Shown: positions 34,394 to 46,238 of the stretch, piece by piece | Layout: the number at the start of each line of letters is the position of its first letter | Numbering within the stretch: position 1 is the first letter of the stretch | The notes under the pieces: model-generated | Database searches by the model: none | What the model saw: only the letters and a program-made list of their open reading frames with translations | Told to the model about the DNA's origin: nothing | Position numbers and translations under genes: made by a program | From: Topomyia yanbarensis | Taxonomy: Eukaryota; Arthropoda; Insecta; Diptera; Culicidae | Assembly: GCF_030247195.1 (NCBI RefSeq) | Contig: NC_080672.1 | Span: 402,583,037 to 402,647,036, forward strand | DNA length: 64,000 bases | Direction of reading: 5' to 3'

Positions 34394-36203
34394 TCTCATT
34401 CTCGCATAGACTATTTGAGGAGTAATGTTTGTGAATAATAATTCTTCCAACAATCAATCCATTTTTCGGGTTTTGACGTAAATCCCAATGTTTTAGTTGA
34501 AACTATTTTGATGGTATCCAATTGGGAAAACAGACTGAAATGGTGAGTTAAACGAAAGCAATTTTTAACTCACATTCTACGAAGTATGGTCACTAACTTC
34601 GTTTCTCTGATACTAAACCAGGGAGTCCAAAAACGAGACAAAGTGAATAACAAAGATAATGTCGTAACACATTTTTGTTAGGACAAAATCTCTCTGCTAC
34701 ATATCTTTGTTGCTTACTTGAAACAACAAAGACAAACATCATGAATATATTGTCGCCAACACGACCGGCTAGCAACAAACGTATATCGTATTAAGAAGAC
34801 GATGAGTAACGTGTTGCATTGGCTATGTGTTCTAACATTTCAAGCAACGCTACATCGTGGTGTGTGATCTTATCTCCATTCTCTCATCCTCTCAATAAGA
34901 TGTGCCTTCGCTGCTCACTTGCAGTCGATGTTTGGGATTTTTTGTATGTTTTGAAAAAGTAGGTTGGTTCGTTATGAGGAATATAGTTTTAAGAGCATAT
35001 ATTTTTATGCAGGTAGGGTGATAAGCTTATTTTTTTACTGTTTCTATTATCACTCTACTCATTAGAAACCATTGGTTAGAGCAGCGTCTGCCACCTTTGC
35101 TAGTGCTATAATTGGGGCATTAGCTTGCAATTTTCGCTGCGATCAAACAGAAGTATTGCACAATTCTCAGGTCATGTTTGTTATTACATTGATTCTTTGG
35201 GAAGAAGCAATGCTGATGCCAATTTATACGCATTCCATCGATTGCAGGTCGCGTAATTATTGAGATAGTGCGGCACCCTTCCTTCATTCCGGGCAAAGTG
35301 AGAACGACGCGATGACCATCATACGTTGATACCACTAAGTTGTAACGTGCTTTAACATTCAGGCGGTAGCACTCAATTGTACAATACAACTGGCAGCGTT
35401 ATGTCCCAACTGAATATTTGTTAGAATAGCTGTACGAAGTTATATTTCAATAATAAAGCACTGTTTGTCAAAACAATTGTTTCTTATATCAGTGTTATGG
35501 AAACCAGTTTTTCGTTTTATGAACAATCTGTTTTAAACCACCCAAGCATTATTGTAATTGTGCCTTTCTCATATTCAACACAGTTAAAAAAATCTTAAAA
35601 TAATTGGCAAAATCCTCGTATTGAAAAATCTCATGTGGTCGCACAGTGGCGGGTTCCCGAACAAACCAAACCAACCACCAAACCAAAACTGTTGCTTAAT
35701 CTGGCTGAAAATCACATGTTACGCTAATTTTGGGGTGGTGAGTTCATTTTCAATGTCTAAAGTTATAGAATTTAAGAATTTCTATACAGTGTTATCGAAT
35801 CTTTCTTATTAGTATAATGCCATTGTTCTGATGAATTTATTTTACTGATTAGCTATATCAATAACAATGTAATAATATAACTAATAAAACTACTTCCAAT
35901 CTCTATATATAGTGTTTGTTTATATCTGATTCACTTGTTATTTGGCGCTAATCAGCATGCACCTCCATACGCATAGAAATAATTTTTAATTTCAACAATA
36001 TTCTGTATTGAAATCAACTAAAAAAATGTTTGTTTCCCGGCTAATAATAAATATTGTTTACGACAATTTTTTTTATTGAATTCAATGAAATATTTTTTTG
36101 GTTTTAAAAGAACACAGATTTTTTTGGAAATGACGAAAAATTGTATGAACAACAATTTTCATTTGCTAAATCACCCGTGTATGTTGGTTGAATCAAAAAT
36201 ATT
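34394..36203. other. Mostly unassigned; dispersed repeat F at about 34995-35290
   Basis: About 34995-35290 is a diverged relative of 49510-49745, sharing a TTAGARCAGYGTCTGCYAYCT block and a TTTGTTATTACATT / TTTGTTATTGTATT block followed by GGGAAGAAGCAA / GGAACGAAGCAA. An isolated TGTGCCTTTCTCATATT at about 35560 resembles a family A edge. The rest is AT-rich with no gene seen. Confidence 0.35.
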
Positions 36204-36879
36204 TTTGCTTTTCTCATATAGAAAGGTTATGCAATCACTCTAAAAATCGTCAAACTAATCCCGGCCCGGAGGGCCGAATGTCATATGCCATTCGACTCAG
36301 TTCGTCGAGATCGGAAAATGTCCACACAGCAAATTCCCATATAAACTGAAATGAAAAATTCGCAAAGGGGGGAGTAAGGGAAAATTTCAAAATAGAATTT
36401 GCCTTTTTGATGCTAAATGACTTTAAAATGCATAAAACGTTGAGATTTGATGAAATCTCGAAAAAAAAAATTTTGACCAAAAATTGACTTTTTTGGACTT
36501 TGGCACCTTTGGCCTTTCTCATATAGAAAGGTTATGCAATCACTCTAAAAATCCTTAACCTAATAATTTTTTTGACTTATTTAGGCGTAGGTAGGAATTT
36601 TCAATGAGGGGTTGCTACTTTAAAATTGAAACTAGTTTAAAATTTCTTAACAAGTTGAAAGTTTTCGGCAGGGTCAGGACCCCCCGGATCCTCTTCCTTG
36701 ATCCGCTGCTGGTTTCAAGCGATGTTTCAGTGTCAACACATAGCATCTCAAGATCGTGGCTGTCGATCCATTGTATGTATGTGCAATTCGTACTGAATAT
36801 GTAATATTCATTTCCACCGTTGTATTGAACATAACCAGCCATGGAATCGTGCACCACTAGGTGGATTAAAACAGGTTTT
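36204..36879 (+). mobile_element. Interspersed repeat family A, truncated and nested copy
   Basis: The family A start occurs at 36204 (TGCTTTTCTCATATAGAAAG), with GGCCCGGAGGGCCGAATGTC and CAGTTCGTCGAGATCGG but no microsatellite. A second start occurs at about 36510, and the family A 3' edge CACCACTAGGTGGATTAAAA is at 36851-36870. The body between is largely deleted and partly replaced by unrelated sequence. Confidence 0.7.
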
Positions 36880-38043
36880 CTTTGAAATAATACAGCAATG
36901 TTTGAAACAACAATATTTATTTGTTGAGTCGAAATAAGATATCTGTTGAATGTATTACAGGCCATATTCGATTTTCCGTAGTCTCGATTGTCCGTAGACT
37001 CGATTTTCCGTAGAAAATGACTCGATTATCCGTAGTCCGAAGAAATTGTTTCAATTTTTCGCATATTATGTTTTCACGTCTATCATTGTTATCAATTACA
37101 ATGATACAGTTTCTGAAAGAATTAAAATATTCTAAAAAATTATGAAATCTTCATAGAAATACAGAAGTTTTACTTAATTAGCATATTATTTTGAATTCGA
37201 TACGATGACTTACATATTTTCGTACACCAATCGATTACAATTGATACTAGCTACAGTTATTGGAAAACCAGAATTTTATGTTCTCACAAAATAGTCACAA
37301 AAATACGTGGAAATATAAAAATTTCGCATTTTCAACAAATAACTTTTTTTGCTATCCTAATATTTAAATACAAAAATCCATAGAAATTGATGTCAGCTAC
37401 ATTTCCTGGAAGCACAAAATTTTAAACTCTTGAAAATTACAATAATTAGGAAAAAATAAAGACATTTCATTTAATCAACAAATATTTAAATTCAATTCGG
37501 TGTGCTATGAAATTTGATTCACCTAATCAATTGGCTACAAACTACATTTTTCTGTAGATGCCTGTTATTTTCTGTGTAATTTTTAGAATGAATACAATGA
37601 CTGATTTTGTGAGCCCCGTTGTGTATTTACGACTGACGAAATCTGAAGATATTTGTTTCAGATTGTTTGGCACTATCTAAGGTATGAAATAAAACCCTAA
37701 AATACTCTTCGGAATCAGTCTATTACCGCATCAGTTTGAAAAAAAGGTTGAAATTTTTTTGATACTTGAGGAGCATCGGCATTTTGAATTCTTAACACAC
37801 TTACGCAAAGGCTTTCGTTTTGATTCTATCGTGTAACATAGGGGAATTCAATCAGAAGACGTTGTCTTAAATATGGTTGACAAGATCGGCTCAAAAAGCT
37901 GACAAACTCTGTTGTAGAAAAAATCGGAAGTGGACAAACAAGAGGACGAATAAAATAGGATCTTCACTGTAGTCAGTATTGTGCACCGCTTTGAAAAGAA
38001 CAGCGCTAATAATTTTTTACGAAGTAGATGCATTGAACAGCCT

Positions 38044-38167
38044 TTAACCTTCCGGCAGTCGCGCTAGTGCACTGAGTGCACGCTGCTCTGAAAATCTAGC
38101 GAAATCGTTTTAGGGCTCCAGCGGCTGCTCGTTCAGTGGGTCATAAGTGCAACTTCCGGAGGGTTAA
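38044..38167 (-). mobile_element. TTAA-flanked MITE, copy 2
   Basis: A 124-bp inverted copy of the element at 9580-9702. It begins TTAACCTTCCGGCAGTCGCG and ends CTTCCGGAGGGTTAA. It shares the internal GTGCACTGAGTGCAC and the TCTGAAAATCTAGCGAAATC block. It is nested within the pogo-like element. Confidence 0.75.
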
Positions 38168-38778
38168 GCGACTCGGTAGATTGCCGAACAATAGCCAAAT
38201 GAAGATCCTGGATTATGTTTCCACCAAAAAAACAAGAGAAAAAAGTTTACTGTGCGACGATGTATAACAAATTGAATCATTTAATGCGTTTGAACAAGCA
38301 TATTTAAAGCCAAAATATCAAAGAACCAAGATTCAACTAGTTTCTGATTGGCTCGCTAAATAATATCTCTAGAGCGCATGATGACGATGATGATACTGCT
38401 GCTGATTCAACAGCGCACGCTTCTTGGTGTCGTGCGCATAAAAAGTTGGGCATTTTTGATATTCGCAACGTGTGCAAAATTCATCCGCTTAAGAAATCCA
38501 TTTTTCAAAATTGTCCAATGCTGGTTCTTTGTTGGACCAACGTTGGGCGACGCCCAGCAGACCGTTCAGTAGGCGGCCATTACTGGATTTGTGTTGAATG
38601 GTTTTGAATCAAAATTTTTGGGCTTATCAGTGGAATCTAGCATGTTGCTTCTCTTAGAGGATTCCCAAAGTTTTGTTGTTGTATACAAACCAGTGGTGCG
38701 TAACTTCAAATTCAGTTGTTATTTCTGTCTGAATTCACCGAAACATAAGTATATTAATCCAAAATAATCAAACACAAT

Positions 38779-38890
38779 ACTTTAACGTTGCACAGAGAAT
38801 GGGCAAAATTCGAAAATGAAAAAAGCAATTTTTTCCACACCGTGTGTTAGATCTTTATAAAAATCAATCAGCTGTTCAACCTTAACATAA
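38779..38890. mobile_element. Single-arm relative of the TTAAGGTTGCACAGAG foldback MITE
   Basis: From TTAACGTTGCACAGAGAATG through CCACACCGTGTGTTAGATC to AATCAATCAGCTGTTCAACC and TTAA this matches one arm of the palindrome at 31880-32087. It ends directly in an inverted copy of the terminus with no second arm. It could be the simple progenitor MITE from which the palindromic form arose, or a collapsed copy. Confidence 0.65.
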
Positions 38891-39153
38891 AGTAAGTTAG
38901 CTAAATAACTTATTACATGTCTTACTTTCACTTTATAGAATATAAAGTGATCGATATTCGTCCAGAAGTCAAACATTAATGCATTTACCATAGGTCAAAC
39001 ATTGATGCATGTACCTTAGATACTGTTTTTCAACATATAACAAATATATTTTATGAAGAAAAAAAACTTTTTTTTATTCGATTATCCGGACGATTCGATT
39101 ATTATTATTAAGCGAAATTTTTCTGCACCTTACGGATAATCGAATCTGGTCTG

Positions 39154-40384
39154 TACTTCTAATCTTTGATTTAACAACATACATAGCTGGTTCAAAAAGA
39201 TTTTACTTTTTTTATAAATATTTGAAAAAATCAAAAATATTTTTCAAATATTTAATTTATATTTGCTACTTTCTACATTTATAAAATTTTACCGTTTACT
39301 CTAAGTAATTCTTCTATTATTGGATGATTAGTTGCTGCTTGAGCGAAGAGTCATACGAATGAGTATCCGAACACTTTTGTTGTAGTACACAAAGGGGCCA
39401 ACGGAAATTAAAAACCTGGCAAGGGTATGAAGGCCCTATAATCAATACAAAAAACACAATATATACAAAATCTATTTCCTTATTGCAAACAATAAATAAA
39501 ATAAAAAAAATATCTGATATTTTCTCCAGGTATTTATTTCATAAACGAATTTCACCTCAAATCGTGTACGAGCTGCAGAAAACATAAACTTGAAAATAAT
39601 ATTCAAGAACAAATAATAAATTACTCACCGATAAAGCACTCAACCGTATCTTCGTATTACTGAAATCCGTCCAAGATATCCACAGTTGTATTAGCGGACA
39701 CTTCTTTCACCACAACATGTTCGGCAATTTTTACGACGAACATTTAACTTTTAATTTTTAGCAAAATGGTGGTAATTGTTGATGACGCTAGCAATATACA
39801 ATATCTGCCAATATTTTTTTTGTTGAACCGACAATATATATTTCAAATAAAAAAAAAGTTTTTGTCGGATTAACAAACAAACATTTTTGATTTAACTTTA
39901 AGTGTTTTTATATATAAAAAATCGAATTGTTGAGTTGAAAAATGATATATTTGATTGAACTACACGAAATTACTCTGCGTGTACAAGAAAAAATTCAAAA
40001 ATGTCGTTATTCACCGTTAAATTGAAGCATACCATCCCGATCAGAAGAGGATAACAAAACAATAACATTGTTTTAACTATGGTGGATATTTATAACAACT
40101 GGAGTTATATTCAGATAACGGAATTGAAAGTGGATTGCGGGTAGTTTTCTATACTATCAATATTATAACATAATCTATTATGAGACCACCAATTTATGAA
40201 TTGATCGTTTGTTACAGGTCACTGTCATTAGATGATTATATCTAATTCTCACAGAATACCTATATACTTTTGGAAAAAATTATATCTCATTTAGTTTTAA
40301 CTTTGATAAAATCATATCAAATTTTGTTACAATTTTGTTACAATTAGCCAGGTTTTTGTTTTATTTTTTGTTATTTTAACAACT
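39154..40384. other. Unassigned, very AT-rich sequence
   Basis: Several long A and T runs and no recognised feature. At about 40030-40100 lies ATCCCGATCAGAAGAGGATA. Similar wording (GGGATACCACC, CAAAAGGGCATAAC when inverted) recurs at about 40460-40490, so part may belong to the repeat that follows. Confidence 0.3.
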
Positions 40385-41005
40385 AACCAGCCGGATCTAT
40401 AACTGGTTCTGTTTCAAAATATTTTTGAAATAAATAACTCCAGGTGTTATAAATCAGTTATGCCCTTTTGATTGGGATACCACCTTTATAGAAATCCAAT
40501 CTCACAAATTGCAATATCCTAAGTTCTACGGATAATGCTTTACAACTATTGGTGCTCAAATGAAAGGTAATAGTCTCAGTTATTAGTCGTACTTGTTTTT
40601 GTGAGCGAATTTTGCCTAAATCGAAAGTTAAGGACCATCCATAGATGACGTGGCATTTTTGAGTGATTTACAACACCACCCTCCCCCGTCGTACCATTTC
40701 GTCACAAACCTCTAAATACTCCCCCTGGTAATTACGTAGCTTGACGGTAACCCTCCTCCCTTGACCCATAAAAAATACAACAAAAAAAATAAAAAAAGAT
40801 GTTAGATGAAACGGGTAAGGTTGTCGTAACATCAGGTCAACCCCTATTCCCCTTTAAAAAAGACCCCCTACCCCCCCCCCCTGTCTTCGCACATCATCAC
40901 AAAATACAAAACTCCCCCATATAATGCTACGTCATTTATGGATGGTACCTTGTAGGTATTTAAAAACGTTGTTGTTTATAAACAACATGGGCATGAAGAA
41001 GTTAA
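40385..41005 (-). repeat. Dispersed repeat G (TTAA type), minus copy, interrupted
   Basis: Read on the minus strand from 41005: TTAACTTCTTCATGCCCATG, GTTGTTTATAAACAACAACG, (insertion), TTAGGCAAAATTCGCTCACA, GACTATTACCTTTCATTTGA. This parallels 48968-49200 (CCCATGTTGTTTGTGGACAA, AAGGCAAAATTTGCTCACAA, GACTATTGCCATTCATTTGA). The far end is not clear. A MITE is inserted at 40629-40952. Confidence 0.6.
40629..40952. mobile_element. MITE with ACCATCCATAAATGACGT-type ends
   Basis: The left end reads AAGGACCATCCATAGATGAC and the right end, inverted, CAAGGTACCATCCATAAATG; both continue as ACGT. The interior is C-rich (about 40679-40690, 40723-40735 and 40868-40882), in the style of a MITE type I associate with many insect genomes. 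It splits dispersed repeat G between AACTTTCGA and GTAGGTATTT (seen by comparison with 49020-49035). No clear target duplication; the superfamily is not assigned. Confidence 0.65.
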
Positions 41006-42540
41006 GATCAATATCAATTTCAGAAGCATAAGAATTTTGTCTACTCCCGATTTTATAAGTCAAATGAATTCGACCAAAATTCATGTTCATGTAGTGTCAC
41101 AATTCAAATCAATTCCTCTGATGATGGTAAACTACACTGCGAAAATTTACGATGACGCAAACAGCCATGGGCATGCTGGACTTGGAGAATGTGATTTGCG
41201 ACTGCAACATGCGGAACGCTATCGAGAATCCTGTTGGAGTGACGAAATTAACAGATATGCGTCAACGTAGGCTTATATGATAGCCTGATGGAGTTTATGA
41301 GATTTAAAAATGTGTAAATGATAATTAATCTAAATAATGAGAAATATTTATTAGACTATTTTTAGGGACTATAGAAGAATATTTAAATAGCTTCGGTTTA
41401 TGAAATAGAAAAAAATAAACTATGCTCCCTTTGGTCAGATGATGGAGCTGATAAAACAGGCCGTCACTGTAATAATATTTCAGTTGAATAACGTTTTCAA
41501 TCACACTTCAACTGATTGTGTCCATCCATGTTAATGGTTGGCAACACAAGAATCACACAATTTGCATCGAAACTTAAAGAAATATGCCAAGCTAGAATGA
41601 GTAGTAATTATTTACAGATAAGTTCTATTAAATTCAATCCATGATTAAATTTTCATTAAATTGTTCTATGATTTGCTAAATGAACGTCTATATCTAATGA
41701 AATTGATAAGCAATCGTTGAAAATCACTATTCACCGTCCGAGCAGCGTACACCAATAAATGAACTACCGAGCCGCCTGCGAGATGCGCATACAGCGCAAC
41801 GACCAAGAACCCATATCTGCTTCAATAAAATGTCCCAACAAAAGTTTGTCATGATCGCAAGGAACTAGGGACAAAAACAAAAAAGAATTTTGTTGCTCTT
41901 CTGTCTGGACAAGCGTACTGAAACACGCATGGTTGTCACGAATAAACTTTCTCTGCAATGTATCATTCTCTCACAACACATGCAACATTGCTTTATCTCA
42001 AATTCTCTTTGTGTGTACATTTCTTGCTTCTGAGGGTTGTGTGTTGCTGCGCGACAGAACAAACTGTATGTCGCATACTGTGTGTATCGTTTGTTTTGGT
42101 GAAATAATCGCAGCAAATTGACTCCCTGTACTAAACACAGTATTATGTCTATGCGACACTTTTTAAATGCATATTATATAGATTGGTTCAAATCTTTAAT
42201 TTGAAAAATTCAACGATTCAAACTGTAAAAAACTATAACCTGCACGGTGTGCAATATCTGGGTATCAATATTAATTCCATGCACCACCTATTCATCGTTA
42301 GTCCAAGGCATGATTCGAAACACCTTCACTCCGATAGATCCCTGTAACTTCGAAGATATATGCACATGTCAATGAGTCGTCTTTGTCGTCTTCGGTGATC
42401 AGTTGTAAGCTCGCCGGATTGTGAAGCCTTCTAGTTAAAAATCCCGAGCATCGGAATGCGTGAATAATGCAACAATTTCAGTCACCTCATCGCAGGCATT
42501 TTAGGTATTGGAAAATTCCACCGCAACTTCCTTGACATCA
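41006..42540. other. Unassigned sequence
   Basis: No gene or repeat recognised. The plus-strand ORF 41037-41270 and minus-strand ORF 41865-42116 show no domains. Confidence 0.3.
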
Positions 42541-42570
42541 GGTCGAAATGGAAATGTTCGACGACAATGA

Positions 42571-42783
42571 AAAGCTACCACCCATCGCCGATCAGATCCT
42601 GCAACGTTCTACCGGTTCACTCCAATGGAAAAATACAAATCCAGTTATGGTGTGATTGGTGGGATGAGTATAAGACACGGCACGGTGAAGAAAGGTGTGG
42701 TACTTAAGATTCAAACCACCATGGAGAGCGATTTATGTAATATTGATTGCCTAGATACGGAGGGGGATTTGTTGGCCAGCTGA
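42571..42783 (+). pseudogene. Unidentified protein-like segment of 70 codons
   Basis: The frame is open from 42571 to the TGA at 42781-42783, preceded in frame by a TGA. The text (DPATFYRFTPMEKYKSSYG, then GVIGGMSIRHG, then LKIQTTMESDLCNIDCLD) looks like real globular protein, with Gly turns and alternating hydrophobic residues. I cannot place it in a family. Immediately upstream another frame reads MEMFDDNEKLPPIADQIL, so a frameshifted gene relic or an exon is possible. A longer ORF at 42794-43276 in a different frame has no protein-like signal. Confidence 0.3.
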
Positions 42784-44930
42784 TCGACCAACTTTGATCC
42801 ACATTATACCATACGGGAGAGTTTGTATCCACACAACTGGATTGTGGACAGGGATGAACTTGGAATGCCTACTGGGATTGTTTGCAGTGAGATTCATATC
42901 ATCAATGCAGCTTCCTATAGAATTTGACACGTGGTTTAATTATGCAACCAAATCGAAACGAGTTATCCATACAAGCTTGCATACAATAAACTTTTCGTTT
43001 CGCGATTCGCAATGTCACCCTGACTTCAACCCCGCAAAGAACGCAGATTTATGCCGCTGCAGTTGCCGAAACGCGGTTTCGTTACCGCGGCTGTTAATGC
43101 ATATTAACGATATCGGTTTCAATTTGTCAATGCTCGCGGGGCTTTCGGTAGGTAGGTTGGTTGGTCTGAATACGCATTCATATCGGGTACCTACCAAACC
43201 ACCCCGTGAGCTATTTATTTATGTTATGCCATTTTCATACGCGTCGTTGTCGTTGTCGTCGTCGTCGCTGTCGTAGTCGCTTGGGCTCTGTTCGCCGCCA
43301 GTGGGATTTTGTGTTTAAATCTTTAACCCACATGTCCGCCCCGAAAACGGTAGGTCGTTAAGCAGACCGGTCCGCGGTCTGCTTTATACCGCCAGGCTGT
43401 CGGTAGGCAAATTTATGGGAATCTATGCGTGTGTACGATCTCGGAGACAACCTGCAGTAGCTAAGCCCAGGGAACAAAGGTTATTGAATTGAGTTTATAT
43501 AAACTTCGGGCTGGAATGTTTCGGTGGAATGGCTAATGTTGACAAATTCATTGGAGTTTCAGTATCTAATCGCTGTGCAGGTGGGAGTCAATTTGGTTTT
43601 TGTTCGTTGACATCTGAATCAGTTCAACGCACATGGGACCAATGCCGAATAGAGGGTGATGTGTTGTAATAGGAATCGTTTGCAAATGGGTACATACTGA
43701 TGATATTATCGTAGTTGATTCATTAACAATTCTAGAAATATCATCTAATTAACTCTTATAGACATGAACAAAAATCGATTTGTCATTTTGATTTTGAGTT
43801 TTCCTCTGCTTTGTTTTAAATTAAGAATAGCGAAATCATAAAAAGTTCGCGTTATTCACATTGCAAAAGATTCTCTATTAAACCGCACGCCTCCTCGTTA
43901 GGGACCCTTCGAACACATAACCATAACAGCCGTACATACATCAGATCAAAACAGCCGGCGGGCATCCAATGCACGGGTCAACAAAAGTGAATGAACGTCC
44001 GTGGCCGAATATCTGCGCTGTCATCTCCGACCACGTACTCAGGCACGCTGTTTTTTTTATCTATACCCGCAACAGAGTAGCGATGGTTTGTGGTGTCGCA
44101 ATCGCCCAAAACTGAAACCCCCGAATTGAAGAAACGGTACAATACACACACCGCGCGCTGCTGGTACGCGGTCTGTGTACCAATTCTCCATATATGCGGG
44201 TTCCAGTAGAGCTGCTTTATTTTATTTTTTTCTCTTTTGGTTGTTTTGGACCTCTTGCACACGCGCCAAGCAAAAGGTTGTTGAACAGATTGGCGAAAAA
44301 AGTGGTAAAATAGTTGGTCGAGGTTATGGGAAAAGTAGTTTCGCGTAGGGTCCCGAACGCGGTGAAGTAACAAACTGCGTGGGCTGCGTAGAGAAGAAGC
44401 TCGATGTAATAAGGTCTTCAGGTACATCGTACCAAATAATCGCTTAATGGTTATTACTGAACAATTTATTTTATTGAAAGGTGTTCATTAACTTAAATGG
44501 TACTAATGTCATCATTTTAGAACTACCTTCCTGTCTCCGAAAACTTCCAACAATTCCCATCTTCTTAACTAAATAACGAAGTATTAAAATTAAAACTATC
44601 AATACGACAAACAAGAAGACGGAGCGGGGCGCTTGAAGAATCCGAGATCCCATTTATAGATCGCAAACAGTAGTGTGATGTCGATTCAGCTTTTCGTTGC
44701 ATTTTATTTTTTAGTTTTAATAATAATTACTGCGGTTTACTTTCCTCACTTTTATTTTGATTGAATTGACGTTATTGCAAACAACATCAAGCAATATATC
44801 AGGTATCATATTGAATGAACTTAGCTTATCAAGTATCAACAAATGATGCTAATTTTATGTAAATCTCCACTTAATCTATTCATCACAATTACAACTCTTT
44901 ATATTGACATCTGACAGAAAGTTGTTTTAA
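42784..44930. other. Unique, GC-richer block; no gene proved
   Basis: No match to the repeat families here. (TCG)n-type triplets run at about 43243-43278. ORFs of 160 codons (42794-43276, plus) and 149 codons (43978-44427, minus) are the longest non-low-complexity frames in the window. Neither shows domains, signal peptides or splice support. The composition resembles the blocks at 10.7-13.9 and 53.7-56 kb. Confidence 0.35.
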
Positions 44931-45215
44931 GATGTTACGTGAAAATAACCACACGGTTTTAATAACGCATGAGTACATGCGAAATCACAAACGCACTAGC
45001 ACTCAGGACTCAAAAGCGCTCTGGTGATAAAAATAACGTGCACTGTGACATACAAACATTCAAGCCTTTCGCGATAATGTAAATATGACCATTCACGCCT
45101 AAGACCTCATTATCATAAAAACGCCTCGGCAATTGATTCAACATGCGAACCCTTCGACTTTATGAACGGGATCTCAAACGCGAACATACAAACGCTCGTT
45201 TTAAGAAGTACACAC
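44931..45215 (+). repeat. CpG-rich family D, isolated fragment
   Basis: Contains ACCACACGGTTTTAATAACG, GCGAAATCACAAACGCACTA, AAGCCTTTCGCGATAATG and CTCAAACGCGAACATACAAA in the family D order, with decay. It is followed within 100 bp by a family A copy, the same adjacency as at 26.4-26.6 and 30.6-30.7 kb. Confidence 0.65.
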
Positions 45216-45296
45216 CATTTTGCAAGAAAAATTAAAGAAAATTCGATTTTTTAAAAGTATGTAGGAATCGTTTTATTACCATCAAAGTTAGTTTTT

Positions 45297-45391
45297 TTTG
45301 CCTTTCTCATATAGAAAGGTTATGCACTCTGAAAATCGTTAACATAATCCCGGCCATATCCCATTCGACTCAGTTCGTCGAGATCAGCAAA

Positions 45392-45452
<61 letters not shown>

Positions 45453-46238
45453 TCTATTCTCACTCACTTTTCTCAGAGATGGCTGAACCAAATTGCTCAA
45501 ACTTAGTTTCAAATGAACGGTATAACACTCCCATAGGCTGCTATTGAATTCTTAGTTGATCCGACTTCCGGTTTCGGAGTTACGGGTTTAAGAGTGCGAC
45601 CACACACAAAATTTTGCCTTTCTCATATAGAAAGGATATGCAATCACTCTGAAAATCGTCAACCTAATCCCGATTTTTTTTTCGACTGGCATAAGGTTTC
45701 TGGGTTTTAACAGAGACGTAGCTAGGAGTGCACGGAGAGGGGTTACGTCCCCTCTCCCCCTCACTGCTCAACCACCCCTTTGAATCCCCCTAAGATCACC
45801 CCTCATTGTACCCCCCTCAGACCACCACCCCATCCATCGCTCACACCCCCTCCTCCTCTCAACCCCATTATCTTTATACCACCGCTATATCAACAAGGCA
45901 TCCCAAGTTAAGCCGGGGAGTGGTTCGGTCAAGGGGTTTTTCATCCTCCTCACACACCCACCCCCGCATGAAACAATTAGTTAACTGGAAGACAACATTG
46001 AATTAATGCTGATTAGGCTAATTAAGAATGATTTTTTGTTTTGTTTCGAGTGTTTCACCGTCTACACGTAGGTCATCAGGTTCGTGACTGGCGAGCCATT
46101 GTGTGTAGGCGCAAAGTTTACTCAGAATGTACTAGATTTTTCCACAATTGGAGCAAACATAAGCAGCCATAGAACCATAGTTTGGAGAAATGAGAAAGGC
46201 ACTGTTACACCACTAGGTGGATTAAAACAGGTTTTGAG
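45297..46238 (+). mobile_element. Interspersed repeat family A, shortened copy
   Basis: Family A starts at 45297, with CAGTTCGTCGAGATCAGC, a microsatellite, CTCAGAGATGGCTGAACC and TTCCGG…GAGTTACGGGTTTAAGAG. A second start is at about 45617 (GCCTTTCTCATATAGAAAGG). The 3' edge GAAATGAGAAAGGCACTG…CCACTAGGTGGATTAAAACA is at about 46186-46230. Most of the internal repeats are deleted. Confidence 0.75.
45393..45446. repeat. (CT)n microsatellite in the family A slot
   Basis: An almost pure CT run sits exactly where other copies carry GT or GTAT, just after TCGTCGAGATC…CAAAT. Confidence 0.95.

Larger units (their letters stand above)
36958..39153. mobile_element. Pogo-like element, non-autonomous or decayed, 2.2 kb
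   Basis: Left end CAGGCCATATTCGATTTTCC and right end (read inward) CAGACCAGATTCGATTATCC continue as GTAG/GTAA, with 20 of the first 24 bases matching. TA flanks both sides (36956-36957 and 39154-39155). CAG ends with TA duplication indicate the pogo/Tigger branch of Tc1/mariner. The motif CGATTTTCCGTAG repeats three to four times in the first 90 bp, as subterminal repeats. No transposase motif was recognised across frames. Two smaller elements (38044-38167 and 38779-38890) are nested inside, which gives a relative age. Confidence 0.68.

Noticed and set aside
42794..43276. 160-codon ORF as a gene
   Set aside because: Composition and text are not protein-like (ends in a Ser run from a triplet repeat) and no domain or splice signal supports it.
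43978..44427. 149-codon minus-strand ORF as a gene
   Set aside because: No recognisable domain; length is within what chance allows in a GC-richer stretch.
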